A stretch of 64,000 bases of DNA, taken from contig NZ_CP020330.1 of assembly GCF_002043005.1 (NCBI RefSeq), forward strand, positions 1,754,001-1,818,000, read 5' to 3'. Both the position numbers and the translations under genes were made by a program. This DNA comes from Martelella mediterranea DSM 17316 (GTDB lineage: Bacteria; Pseudomonadota; Alphaproteobacteria; Rhizobiales; Rhizobiaceae). Shown here one piece after another: positions 23,447-32,193 of the stretch (positions are counted from its first letter, which is position 1; each line of letters starts with the position of its first letter). The notes below the pieces were generated by a model. That model was not told the origin of the DNA and searched no databases. It saw only the letters and a program-made list of their open reading frames with translations.

Positions 23447-25504
23447 TCATTCGCGCAGGGCGATAACGGCCATCAGGATGACGAGACCGAAGAATACGGA
23501 TCGGAAGGCAAAGGGCAGTGCGGTGCCCGCAAGCAGCGTCTGCATCGCTGTGAGCAGCAGCGCGCCGCCCAGCATGCCGGCGTAATGCCCGCGTCCTCCG
23601 GTGATCAGCGCGCCGCCGACCACCACGACGGCGATCGAGGGCAGCAGATAGTCGTCGCCCATGCCCAGGCTCGCCTGTCCGGAAAAGCCTGCAAGCAATA
23701 TGCCCACCAGCGCGGCGCAAAGCGCCGACAGTATGTAGACCGAGACGATCACCCGCCCGCTTCGCACGCCCGACAGACGCGCGGCGAGCGCACTATTGCC
23801 GACGGCATAAACGTGGCGACCGAAGACGGTACGTCCCAGAAGCATGATCGCCAGCGCAGCGAAGGCGATCATGAACAGGATAACCGGGGTCACGCCAAGG
23901 ACCTTCCCGGTCATCAGCCAGCGCAGCGCGGGCGGGGCAAAGCCCGCCGGCGTGCCGCCGGACCAGATCAGCGCCGCGCCCTGCAGGATGCCGTTCATCG
24001 CCAGCGTGACCACGATCGGCGAAAGCCCCAGCGCCACCACGCCGAGCCCGTTCGCCAGCCCGATCAGCGCCGCCACCGCGAACACCACCGGCAGTGCGAC
24101 CAGAAGACCTGCGTCCTGGCCGCCGACCAACCCCGTCATCAGCACACCCGACAGCGCGATGCACCATGGCAGCGACAGATCGAGACCACCGGTCAGGATC
24201 ACCGCGCCCTGTCCCAGCGCCAGGATGGCGAGGAAGCTGGACAGAACCAGGAGTGCGTCCCAGTAGCGCCAACCTGTGAACACGCCTCCGAGCATCAGTT
24301 GCGTCGCGATCAGCACCAGCGCGAGGCATATCCAGGCTGGAAGCGCATGGCGCAGCGTCGCGCCATACCGTTGCATGAAGGTGAGTTTCGGCGCGGTTGC
24401 GGAAGGTTGCGTGAAAGCAAGTCTGTGGTCCGCCGTAGCACGCTGCGATACCAGCCAGCCCTTGCGGCGGGCGGCGAGCGCGTCCTTCAGCTCGCCAAGG
24501 CGGTGCGAAAGGGGGCTGTCCTTGCTCAGCGAGCCCGCCAGCACAGCAACCAGCAACACAGCGCTTTCGGCAATGGTCGCGTAATAGGCAGAAACGTTGA
24601 GCGACAGCAGCAGGTTAACAACGATCATCAGGATATAGGCTCCGAGGATCGTGCCGGGAATACCGCCCTTGCCACCACCGAGCCGGGTACCGCCAATAAC
24701 AACGGCGGCAAAGGTTGGCAGCAGCAGCGCGTTGCCGACCAGCGGGTCGCCGCTGCCCGTCTGGGCGCTGACGAACACTCCGGCCAGACCGTAGAGCCCG
24801 CCTGCAAGTATGTATGTGAAGAACGTGACGGTGCGGGTTCTGAGCCCCGTCGCCCGCGCCGCCTCGGGATCGCTGCCCACAGCAAACAGCGCCACGCCGA
24901 ATGCCGTGCGCTTGAGCCAGAGCCACGCCAGGATCAGAACGCCAAGCAGGGTCAGCGGCGCAGGCAACAGGCCGGGCAGGGTGTCGCCGAGATAGACCGC
25001 TGCCATCGACGGCGCGACGAAACCGCCGGGTGTCGCCATGATCAGCAGGGTCAGCCCCTGGACGATGAACATGACTGCCAGCGTCACCACGATCGGCTGA
25101 AGGCGCATGAAGGCGACGAAAAACCCGTTCACCGCACCGACGCCCATGCCGACGGTGATGCCAATCGCGGTCCAGAGCGGAACGGAAGCCTCCATGTTCA
25201 CCGGGTCCATCGCGGTTGCCAGTACCGCGTTGACCAGCGACACCACGGCGCCCGCCGAAAGGTCGAACCCGCCGGAAAGGATCACCAGCGTCTGCCCGGC
25301 AGCGGCGATGGCGGTCGTGGCGCCGCCGCTGGCGAGAAAGGAAATATCGAAATAGCTCAGAGGGTACGGGCTGAGAAAGCTGTTCAGCAGCATCAGGCCG
25401 GCAAACACAAGGGCGGCAACAATGACGGCCTGGCTGCGTTTCAGGCTGCGCAGGGCTGTCAGGCCGCCGGCACGCGATGTGGAGGCAAGAGTCTGGTCGG
25501 TCAT
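23447..25504 (-). CDS. Double-length RbsC-type sugar ABC permease (two fused permease units)
   Basis: 685 residues, about twice the usual 320-340 of a ribose-type permease. Two homologous halves are joined head to tail. Each half carries the family signature: GQTLVILSGGFDLSAGAVVSL near residue 70 and LGQGAVILTGGLDLSLPWCIAL near residue 430. A hydrophilic linker of about 60 residues (KDSPLSHRLGELKDALAARR onward) separates them. One polypeptide would thus form the whole pore that is normally made of two subunits. The start overlaps the ATPase stop (ATGA), so stoichiometry with the single double-domain ATPase is set by coupling. Confidence 0.92.
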   Translation of the reverse strand: MTDQTLASTSRAGGLTALRSLKRSQAVIVAALVFAGLMLLNSFLSPYPLSYFDISFLASGGATTAIAAAGQTLVILSGGFDLSAGAVVSLVNAVLATAMDPVNMEASVPLWTAIGITVGMGVGAVNGFFVAFMRLQPIVVTLAVMFIVQGLTLLIMATPGGFVAPSMAAVYLGDTLPGLLPAPLTLLGVLILAWLWLKRTAFGVALFAVGSDPEAARATGLRTRTVTFFTYILAGGLYGLAGVFVSAQTGSGDPLVGNALLLPTFAAVVIGGTRLGGGKGGIPGTILGAYILMIVVNLLLSLNVSAYYATIAESAVLLVAVLAGSLSKDSPLSHRLGELKDALAARRKGWLVSQRATADHRLAFTQPSATAPKLTFMQRYGATLRHALPAWICLALVLIATQLMLGGVFTGWRYWDALLVLSSFLAILALGQGAVILTGGLDLSLPWCIALSGVLMTGLVGGQDAGLLVALPVVFAVAALIGLANGLGVVALGLSPIVVTLAMNGILQGAALIWSGGTPAGFAPPALRWLMTGKVLGVTPVILFMIAFAALAIMLLGRTVFGRHVYAVGNSALAARLSGVRSGRVIVSVYILSALCAALVGILLAGFSGQASLGMGDDYLLPSIAVVVVGGALITGGRGHYAGMLGGALLLTAMQTLLAGTALPFAFRSVFFGLVILMAVIALRE

Positions 25505-27060
25505 GCCGGTATCTCCTGCCGGTCGCGGGGCGTTGAAATGTGGAGTGGATCGCTGCCCCCGAGCGTCGCTTCCAGGATGGCGTTCTCGGTCAGGCTGTCG
25601 CCTTCAAGCCAGCGGCTCACGCGGCCCTCGTAGAGCACACCGACCCTGTCGCACAGATGCACCAGTTCGGGGATTTCGGTTGAATGCAGCAGGACGGAGC
25701 CGCCCGCATCGGTATAGGCACGCAACAGCGCGTAGAGTTGTTCCTTGGTGCCAACATCGATGCCGCGCGTGGGATCGAAGAGCAGCAGGATGCGGCTTTG
25801 CGCCACCAGCCATTTCGCCAGCACGATCTTCTGCTGGTTGCCGCCCGAAAATGCGCCGGCAGACAGATAATGCGCACGTCCGTCGACCTCGACGGCGGCA
25901 AAGGCGCCTGCGGCGGCGCGCGCCTCGGCGGCATCATCCAGCAGCGGGCCGCGACGGAAACGGTCCACAACCGGCAGGCTGGCGTTCTGCCGCCCGGAAA
26001 GCTTGAGAAACAGTCCCTGCGTCTTGCGTTCCTCGGGCACAAGGCCAATGGCGACGGATGGATGCAGCGCATCGGCGGGCGAGCGCAGGTGCAGGGGAGC
26101 GCCATCCAGTTCGATATGGCCTGCATGCAGGTGTTCCTGCCCGAACAGCGCCGAGAACAGCGCTTCCTGCCCCATGCCCTGAAGGCCGGCAATGCCCAGG
26201 ATCTCGCCCCGGTGCAACGCGATGTCGGCGTCCTTGAGCTTCGGCCCGGCCGAAAGGGCGCGCGTGGCCAGCGCCGGCGTTTCGCCATTCCTGTCGCGCG
26301 GGGGGCGCGGTGGCGGAAAAGCGCTTTCGACCGAACGCCCGATGATCATTTCGACCACCTCGCTATCGGTGACCTCGTCGACCTTCGCCGAATGCACCGA
26401 GCGGCCATTGCGCAGGATGGTGAGCGTGTCGCAAAAAGCCCGAACCTCGGGCAGGCGGTGCGAGATGAACAGCACCGTGATCTCCTGCGCCGCGGCATCT
26501 GCAATGATGCGCCCGAGCCAGTCGACGTCGCTGCCCGACAGGGCCGAGGTCGGTTCGTCCAGCAACAGGATCCGCGGCTTGCGATAGAGCGTGCGGGCGA
26601 TCTCGATTTTCTGGCGCACAGCGAGGGTCAGTTCGCTGGCATGCGCATCAAGGTCAACGGCGAGATCCAGCGCTTCGAAATGGGCGGATACGGCGCGGCG
26701 GGTGCGGCCGCGGTTCAGCGTGCCGAGCGGCGTCCAGGGCGCGCGCGGCAAAAGCATGTTGTCGAGCACCGTCAGGTCGGGCACCAGGGTCAGTTCCTGA
26801 AAGGCGGTCTGCACGCCCGCCGCATGGGCGTCGCGCGGCGAGCGCAACGCGACCTCCCGCCCGTCGATGCGGATGCTGCCGGCGTCCGGCCGCACGAGGC
26901 CCGACAGCAGCTTCATCGTGGTCGACTTTCCTGCGCCGTTTTCGCCCAGCAACGCATGAACGCGGCCTTTGGCAACGGAAAATTCGACTTGGTCATTGGC
27001 CACGGTTGGCCCGTAGGCCTTGGTCAGGCCGGAGACCGCGACAGCGGGTGCGGATGACAT
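25501..27060 (-). CDS. Sugar ABC transporter ATP-binding protein (RbsA/MglA type)
   Basis: 519 residues with two ABC domains, as in ribose and galactose importers. Domain 1 has GENGAGKSTTMKLLSG and a Walker B ILLLDEPTSALSG. Domain 2 keeps a degenerate Walker A (GLQGMGQEALFSALFG), the signature SGGNQQKIVLAKWL and RILLLFDPTRGIDVG. The first domain's signature, ELTLAVRQKIEIART, lacks the usual LSxGxxQ, and Walker B of domain 2 has FDPTRG, both common in this class. It powers import together with the fused permease and the binding protein. Confidence 0.93.
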   Translation of the reverse strand: MSSAPAVAVSGLTKAYGPTVANDQVEFSVAKGRVHALLGENGAGKSTTMKLLSGLVRPDAGSIRIDGREVALRSPRDAHAAGVQTAFQELTLVPDLTVLDNMLLPRAPWTPLGTLNRGRTRRAVSAHFEALDLAVDLDAHASELTLAVRQKIEIARTLYRKPRILLLDEPTSALSGSDVDWLGRIIADAAAQEITVLFISHRLPEVRAFCDTLTILRNGRSVHSAKVDEVTDSEVVEMIIGRSVESAFPPPRPPRDRNGETPALATRALSAGPKLKDADIALHRGEILGIAGLQGMGQEALFSALFGQEHLHAGHIELDGAPLHLRSPADALHPSVAIGLVPEERKTQGLFLKLSGRQNASLPVVDRFRRGPLLDDAAEARAAAGAFAAVEVDGRAHYLSAGAFSGGNQQKIVLAKWLVAQSRILLLFDPTRGIDVGTKEQLYALLRAYTDAGGSVLLHSTEIPELVHLCDRVGVLYEGRVSRWLEGDSLTENAILEATLGGSDPLHISTPRDRQEIPA

Positions 27061-27123
27061 GGCGTCCTCGAGAATGCTGTGAAGGGGTCCGGCGGCAACC
27101 TGCCGCCGGATCGGGGCGCGGGA

Positions 27124-28236
27124 TCACCGCTCGGGCTGGCCCACAAGCGCGGCATTCAACCCGAGCTGCGGCAGCTCTTCCGAGAAGATCGAGGCGAACC
27201 AGCCCGGGTTTGAAACCAGACTTGGCTGGAAGGCGTTGCAGCCGGCCTTCTGTTCTTCCCAGCTACCGGTTTCGCACAATTCGACCGTGTCGTTGGTGAC
27301 CAGCGGCAGCGGCAGGGTGGTGTGCTGCGTGATATCGGTCCCGTCGAGCTTGTCGACCGCCAGCTTAAGCGCCAGCGCGCCGGAATAGGGCGGCGAGGCA
27401 TAGGAAATCCGCGCCGCGCCCATAGGTGCATAAGGCGTTGCGGCGCCGTCAACTTCGGCGTTGGCCGGCAGCATCTGGATGCGCCCGCCGTTCGAGCCCT
27501 CGCCCGCGCAAGGCAGAAGGTCTTCGGGCGCCTGGCCCGCCTCGAGCTGCATGGCGTTGGCGGTGTAGCAGCCAACCTGCATCCACAGCCCGTCGATATC
27601 GGACCAGTCGCGGGTCGCCATCAGCTTGTTGAGCTCGGTCCGCGCCACCGCCTGGCTCCACATGCCCACGGCCTCGCCGACGATATTGATGCCTGCGTGT
27701 TCAGCGAAGACTTCCTTGGCTGCCGAGGTGCGGGCGGTGTCGACCGATGTTCCGGGAACACCGGTTACCATCACCACGTCGCCTTCGCCGCCCATCTCGT
27801 CGACCAGCCACTCGGCGGTCTTGCGACCCGCTTCGGCCTGATCGATGGTGACGTTATAGGCGCAGGGCTCGGTGATCTCGGCATCGTAGGCGATGATCGT
27901 CACACCGCGCGAGCAGGCGCTGCGCACCACGCTGTTCAACGCCGTGGGCGAGATCGGGTAGACCACGATTGCATCGGCGCCGGCTTGCACCATGGCATTG
28001 ATCTGCTGGATCTGGCGCTGGGCATTGGGGCCGGCAACCTGCACCTCAAGGTCGACGCGGTCCTTGTAATCCTCGGATGCGGCCAGCGCCTTGATCATGT
28101 TCGAGGCTTCGGCCTGCCAGTCATTGCCGATGTAGCTCATCGACAGAAATATCTTATAGGGCTCGGCGTCCTGCGCCTGCACTGCCCCCGCAAGACCGAT
28201 GGCGCAGGCTGCGCCGGCTAATAAACGTCCAATCAT
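27124..28236 (-). CDS. Periplasmic sugar-type ABC substrate-binding protein
   Basis: 370 residues from ATG 28236, preceded by GGGAGGAAG. A signal peptide (LLAGAACAIGLAGAVQAQ) is followed by FLSMSYIGNDWQAEASNMIKA, MVQAGADAIVVYPISPTALN and VVMVTGVPGTSVDTARTSAA, the periplasmic-binding-protein type 1 pattern. Four further cysteines (SACSRG, PCAYN, VGCYTAN, LPCAGEG) could form disulphides. First gene of the catabolic unit; the substrate is not shown by sequence, but the enzymes downstream point to a sugar, polyol or sugar-acid-like compound. Confidence 0.9.
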   Translation of the reverse strand: MIGRLLAGAACAIGLAGAVQAQDAEPYKIFLSMSYIGNDWQAEASNMIKALAASEDYKDRVDLEVQVAGPNAQRQIQQINAMVQAGADAIVVYPISPTALNSVVRSACSRGVTIIAYDAEITEPCAYNVTIDQAEAGRKTAEWLVDEMGGEGDVVMVTGVPGTSVDTARTSAAKEVFAEHAGINIVGEAVGMWSQAVARTELNKLMATRDWSDIDGLWMQVGCYTANAMQLEAGQAPEDLLPCAGEGSNGGRIQMLPANAEVDGAATPYAPMGAARISYASPPYSGALALKLAVDKLDGTDITQHTTLPLPLVTNDTVELCETGSWEEQKAGCNAFQPSLVSNPGWFASIFSEELPQLGLNAALVGQPER

Positions 28237-28295
28237 GGCTTCCTCCCTTGGTAGGCGACTCTCCAAGTCGCCCCACAGGAGTTAAGATTAAATAT

Positions 28296-28308
28296 CTTTG
28301 ATCAAAAG
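28296..28308. promoter_or_regulatory. Palindromic candidate GntR operator
   Basis: CTTTGATCAAAAG contains the perfect 10-bp palindrome TTTGATCAAA in the divergent promoter region between the binding-protein gene and the GntR/FCD regulator. It lies in an AT-rich stretch that suits promoter elements for both directions. Confidence 0.5.
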
Positions 28309-28372
28309 TCAAAACCTCTTTCTCTTTGACGGGAAATTTCGTAGCTTTGCATGTGGAACAAGAGGATTCACC

Positions 28373-29065
28373 ATGCTCGAAAACGTGACGCCGTTGAAAA
28401 AGGAGACGCTTCAGGCGCTGGTGCACCAGCGCCTGTGCGACCTGATCCTCCAGGGCGAGATCGCTCCGGGAGAATCGGTCACCGTGGCGAGCATCGCCAA
28501 GGCGCTGAATGTCAGTCCGATGCCGGTGCGCGAGGCGATTTCCCGGCTAATGGCGCTCGGAGCGCTGACGGTCGTGTCCGGTCGGTCGATCGGCGTGCCG
28601 CTGCTCGGCGTGCGACAGCTTGAGGACCTGCGTAAAGTCCGCTCCGAGATCGAGGCCTCGGCCGTCACCTGGGCTGTCGCGAACCGGACGCCGGCGTTCG
28701 AGGCGAAACTCGAGGCCTTGCTGGAACGCATGGAAGATGCTGAAGCCAAGGGGCAGGTGCGCGACTTCATCCACCGCAATTACGAATTCCACTTCGCGAT
28801 CTACACGCAGGCGGGCTCCGCGCTCATGCTTGAGATCATTGGCACGCTCTGGCTCCGGATCAATCCGCAGTTCCACCTGCTGCAACGCCATGGTCACTAC
28901 AAGGCGTCGAACCGCCAACATCGCGCTCTGTATGAGCGAATCTGCTCGGGCGATGCCGGGGGCGCGGTCTCCGCCCTGCGGGAGGACATTGACAGCGCGT
29001 ATGAAGTGCTCCTCAAAACGCTGCAAGAAAGCGGGCCCCGATCTGATCACACTCTGGCGCAGTAG
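28373..29065 (+). CDS. GntR-family regulator with FCD domain
   Basis: 230 residues from ATG 28373, with AGAGGA just upstream. The winged helix is LVHQRLCDLILQGEIAPGES, VASIAKALNVSPMPVREAIS and RLMALGALTV. The all-helical FCD ligand domain follows, with the metal-type residues in DFIHRNYEFHFAIYTQAG and SNRQHRALYERICSGD. FCD regulators bind organic acids. It is divergent from the seven-gene unit and is probably its repressor, with a sugar acid or keto acid as inducer (inference). Confidence 0.92.
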   Translation: MLENVTPLKKETLQALVHQRLCDLILQGEIAPGESVTVASIAKALNVSPMPVREAISRLMALGALTVVSGRSIGVPLLGVRQLEDLRKVRSEIEASAVTWAVANRTPAFEAKLEALLERMEDAEAKGQVRDFIHRNYEFHFAIYTQAGSALMLEIIGTLWLRINPQFHLLQRHGHYKASNRQHRALYERICSGDAGGAVSALREDIDSAYEVLLKTLQESGPRSDHTLAQ

Positions 29066-29195
29066 GTCCGGGCACATGTAGCTTGGCCCGAAAGCGGCCA
29101 AGAAGAGGCTTGCGCAAAGGCGATCGGCGCGCCGCTTGAGAATACTGAAAAGCAGGTCGACCGGTTTCCGGAACGTATCGGGGACGACCGGTCTC

Positions 29196-30089
29196 TCACG
29201 CGCTCGCTGAAAGTTCGATGTTCGATGCAGCCAGGAGACGTTTGCGCCATTCGAGGAATGCTGGCGTGGCGAACCCCGGCCGGCAGGCCAGATGGGTGTC
29301 GACGGCCATCAGTTCATGCTCTTCCACGGAGCCGAGATGGGACAGCGTGTCGGCGACGCTTTTCGGCATGACGCTGACGCAGGCCCCCGCCGCAGTGCAG
29401 GCGAACATGGCGTGGTAGGAGCCGACCTCCTGGATCTTCAGGCGCGAGCGGGCGGGCGCTCCGCCCATCAGCCATTCCTCCGCCAGCATGCGGTAGGTGC
29501 AGCCGGGCGCGAAGGCTGCCAGCGCCATCGGCTCCACGTCCGCTGGCGCGCGAACCGGGCGGTGCCCCTTTGGCACGAGCAGGACGAGTTCCTCGCGAAA
29601 GAGGGGGATTGTTTCCAGCGCGTCGAGTGCGCTCCAGCCATCGTCCGCCGCAATGGCGATGAGGGCGCAGTCGATACGGTGGGCCTGAACCGCATCGACA
29701 AGCTGGCGTGTCGGCGCCGTCGAGAGCTCGATCGTCACGTCCGGCCAGTCGCGGTTGAAGGCGGCAAGCAATGCGGGCAGGCGGCTTGCGACGGTGCTTT
29801 CCATCGAGCCTATGCGCAGCGTTCCGCCGGGGTCTTCGGGATTGATCTGCTGGCGCGCCTCTTCGGCGAGATTGAGGATGCGTTCGGCATAGTCGAGATA
29901 GGTTTTACCCTCGCTGGTCAGCACCATGCGTCTCGTTTCGCGAGCAAACAGCGCCACGCCGACCTCCGCCTCCAACTGCTGGATCCGGGTGGTGACGTTC
30001 GATGGCACGCGACCCAGGAGCTCGGCGGCCCGGGTGATGCTCTCCTCTCTGGCGACGGCCCTGAAGACGGCGAGTGTGGCGAGGTCCAT
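29196..30089 (-). CDS. LysR-family transcriptional regulator
   Basis: 297 residues from ATG 30089. DLATLAVFRAVAREESITRAAELLGR and VPSNVTTRIQQLEAEVGVALFARET form the DNA-binding domain. The effector domain includes TLRIGSMESTVASRLPALLAAF and a cysteine-bearing segment, YHAMFACTAAGACVSVMP. It is divergent from the nitronate monooxygenase gene, a very common pairing. A perfect 8-bp-arm inverted repeat lies 9 bases upstream of its start. Confidence 0.92.
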   Translation of the reverse strand: MDLATLAVFRAVAREESITRAAELLGRVPSNVTTRIQQLEAEVGVALFARETRRMVLTSEGKTYLDYAERILNLAEEARQQINPEDPGGTLRIGSMESTVASRLPALLAAFNRDWPDVTIELSTAPTRQLVDAVQAHRIDCALIAIAADDGWSALDALETIPLFREELVLLVPKGHRPVRAPADVEPMALAAFAPGCTYRMLAEEWLMGGAPARSRLKIQEVGSYHAMFACTAAGACVSVMPKSVADTLSHLGSVEEHELMAVDTHLACRPGFATPAFLEWRKRLLAASNIELSASA

Positions 30090-30097
30090 CGAAATTC

Positions 30098-30117
30098 TCC
30101 ATTGCAGAAGCAATGGA
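30098..30117. promoter_or_regulatory. Inverted repeat in front of the LysR gene
   Basis: TCCATTGC and GCAATGGA pair perfectly around AGAA, immediately upstream of the LysR start and within the divergent promoter with the nitronate monooxygenase gene. It is a likely autoregulatory LysR site. Confidence 0.55.
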
Positions 30118-30223
30118 AATATATATTCTTTAAATGGGAATTAAGGTCAAGGCCCGTTCTCTTTTAGGGAATTTGTGCCGACCCGATCGATATGTGTGCG
30201 GAACGGTGAAAGGAGATGGCGAA

Positions 30224-31300
30224 ATGCTTGAAGGGCTCGGAATGACGCTGCCAATCATTCAGGCGCCGATGGCTGGCGTCTCGACCCCGGCGCTGGCGGC
30301 GGCGGTCTCAAACGCCGGCGGGCTCGGCTCGATCGGCATTGGCGCAAGCGATGTCGCCGGCGCCCGCGCGATGGTCGACGAAACCTTCACCCAAACGGAC
30401 CGGCCCTTCAACGTCAACGTCTTCGTGCATGGCCCTGCCGTGCAGGACCCTGAACGGGAGGCGGCATGGCTGGCGGCACTCAGACCGTCCTTCGCCGAAT
30501 TCGGCGCCGCGCCGCCGTTCGATCTGCGCGTTATCTACAAGAGCTTTTCCGATGATCCGGAGATGCTGTCTCTTCTGGTCGAGAAAAGGCCGGCAGTCGT
30601 CAGCTTTCATTTTGGCCTGCCGCCTGCTGAAACGATTGCTGCCCTGAAGGACACCGGCATCCGACTTTTCGCGACGGCGACGAGCCTTGCCGAGGCCGAA
30701 GCCGTCGAGGCCGCCGGGCTCGATGCCGTCATCGCACAGGGGATCGAGGCCGGCGGGCATCGTGGCGTGTTCGATCCGCTGGCCGCCGATGATGGTCTGG
30801 GCACATTTGCGCTGACGCGGCTTCTGGCAAGGAAGACCGGCATTCCCGTCATTGCGGCGGGCGGGATCATGGATGGCGCGGGCATTGCGGCTGCCTGCGA
30901 TCTCGGCGCGATCGCCGCACAGCTCGGCACAGCCTTCATCGCCTGCCCAGAGTCTGCCGCCGATGATGCCTATCGCGCGGCGTTGAAGTGGCAGGGCGCC
31001 TTCCACACGCGGCTGACGACCGCGATTTCCGGCCGGCCGGCGCGCGCACTTGCCAACCGGTTCACGGAGCTGGCGGAAACATCGCTTCGCGGAACCACAC
31101 CGCCCGACTATCCCATTGCCTACGACGCCGGAAAGGCCCTTCACGCCGCCGCCAAAGCCCGCGGCGAGGCCGGTTACGGTGCGCAATGGGCGGGGCAAGG
31201 TGCGCCGCTCGCGCGTGCCATGCCCGCGGCAGAGCTTATGGCAACACTCGCGCGTGAAATGCGGTTCGGTGAAATGTCGTGTATCGACGGTCGCTGTTAA
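30224..31300 (+). CDS. Nitronate monooxygenase (2-nitropropane dioxygenase family)
   Basis: 358 residues from ATG 30224, preceded by AAAGGAGA. The FMN-dependent TIM barrel shows [54 protein letters not shown] (catalytic His) and [22 protein letters not shown] followed by [12 protein letters not shown]. These enzymes oxidise alkyl nitronates to carbonyl compounds and nitrite and detoxify propionate-3-nitronate. The gene is controlled by the divergent LysR regulator, judging by position. Confidence 0.93.
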   Translation: MLEGLGMTLPIIQAPMAGVSTPALAAAVSNAGGLGSIGIGASDVAGARAMVDETFTQTDRPFNVNVFVHGPAVQDPEREAAWLAALRPSFAEFGAAPPFDLRVIYKSFSDDPEMLSLLVEKRPAVVSFHFGLPPAETIAALKDTGIRLFATATSLAEAEAVEAAGLDAVIAQGIEAGGHRGVFDPLAADDGLGTFALTRLLARKTGIPVIAAGGIMDGAGIAAACDLGAIAAQLGTAFIACPESAADDAYRAALKWQGAFHTRLTTAISGRPARALANRFTELAETSLRGTTPPDYPIAYDAGKALHAAAKARGEAGYGAQWAGQGAPLARAMPAAELMATLAREMRFGEMSCIDGRC

Positions 31301-31441
31301 AAATTACGGTGCTGTCTTGCCTTCGTTTTCCCTCTGGTTCCGCTCAAGGGAGCGGCGTTGCGTGATGTCGTGATCCCGCGTCGCACGCTGCGTCGCATTT
31401 CGCCGTGGAGACTCCTGCCATTGATCGATGAGGCGTCATTG

Positions 31442-31465
31442 TCTATATAATAGCGATTATATAGA
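31442..31465. promoter_or_regulatory. Perfect palindromic operator of the AbrB-Doc operon
   Basis: TCTATATAAT and ATTATATAGA form a perfect inverted repeat with 10-bp arms around AGCG, 12 bases upstream of the antitoxin start. Its position over the ribosome-binding and promoter region fits an antitoxin-bound operator. Confidence 0.75.
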
Positions 31466-31477
31466 GAGGCAGAAGCT

Positions 31478-31705
31478 ATGCACAGCGTGAAGATTACAAC
31501 GGTTGGCGCATCGTCCGGCGTCATCCTCACCAAGGAAATAATGGCCCATCTGAAGGTCAAGAAGGGCGATACCCTCTATCTGACGGAAACAGCGGATGGC
31601 GGCTATCGCCTTACGCCCTATAATCCGGAGTTCGTCCGCCAGATGGAACTCGCCGATGAAATCATGCATGACGACCGCGAGGTATTGCGCGCGCTCGCCA
31701 AATGA
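31478..31705 (+). CDS. AbrB/MazE-fold antitoxin
   Basis: 75 residues. KITTVGASSGVILTKEIMAHLKV followed by KKGDTLYLTETADGGYRLTP is the AbrB swapped-hairpin DNA-binding fold, and the C-terminal helix (FVRQMELADEIMHDDREVLRALAK) is acidic and suited to toxin binding. It overlaps the Doc toxin gene (ATGA). The usual partner of Doc is a Phd-type antitoxin, but AbrB-fold antitoxins paired with Doc also occur. Confidence 0.88.
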   Translation: MHSVKITTVGASSGVILTKEIMAHLKVKKGDTLYLTETADGGYRLTPYNPEFVRQMELADEIMHDDREVLRALAK

Positions 31706-32103
31706 CGGGTGTCGCAATGAAGAACTGGCGATGGGTGGAACCGGCTGTCATATATGCGGTTCACGACAGGCAATTGTCGGAACATGGCGGCTCCGAGGGC
31801 ATCCGAAACGCTGACGGGATAGAAAGAGCCTTGGCCTGCCCGCGGAATCTGGCCGCATCTGGCGCCCCGGACGCGTCAGACCTTGCCGCAGCCTATGCCT
31901 TCGGTCTCGCCAAGAACCACGGTTTCATGGATGGCAACAAACGCACGGCCTGGATCGCGGCGCGTCTTTTCCTTGCCGATAACGGATACCGGCTTCGCTT
32001 CCAGCCTGTCGATGCAATTCAGTTGATGGAAGGCGTGGCTGGCGGCGTGATTGGGGAAGACGAACTCGCACGCTGGTTCAGGGATCGGCTGGTCGAAGCT
32101 TGA
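31702..32103 (+). CDS. Doc/Fic-family toxin
   Basis: 133 residues from the ATG overlapping the antitoxin stop; an internal start at 31717 (MKNWRWVEP) is possible. The Fic motif is HGFMDGNKRTA near residue 73, compared with HxFx(D/E)GNKRxx of active Fic enzymes and HIFNDANKRTA of phage P1 Doc. The active-site His, the acidic residue and NKR are all kept. Doc phosphorylates EF-Tu, while canonical Fic enzymes add AMP; the GN (not AN) form leaves both open. WVEPAVIYAVHDRQLSEHGGSEGIR is the typical Doc N-terminus. Confidence 0.92.
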   Translation: MTGVAMKNWRWVEPAVIYAVHDRQLSEHGGSEGIRNADGIERALACPRNLAASGAPDASDLAAAYAFGLAKNHGFMDGNKRTAWIAARLFLADNGYRLRFQPVDAIQLMEGVAGGVIGEDELARWFRDRLVEA

Positions 32104-32128
32104 CGGGAAATCAGGCTATCGCCGGACT

Positions 32129-32155
32129 TTGGGCGAAGCAATTTGCTTCGCCCAA
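32129..32155. terminator. Strong stem-loop between convergent genes
   Basis: TTGGGCGAAGCA and TGCTTCGCCCAA form a perfect 12-bp stem around the 3-base loop ATT, 26 bases after the Doc stop and ahead of the convergent DUF533 gene stop. It is placed to terminate transcription from both sides. A short T4 run follows on the plus strand (GGGCGTTTTC). Confidence 0.75.
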
Positions 32156-32193
32156 GGGCGTTTTCAGGTTGAATGCAGAGGAGTTCGACGGCG

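Noticed and set aside
23585..25633. A 682-codon plus-strand frame opposite the fused permease
   Set aside because: Its composition is Arg/Gln/His-rich with no domain pattern; it exists only because the opposite gene is long and GC-rich.
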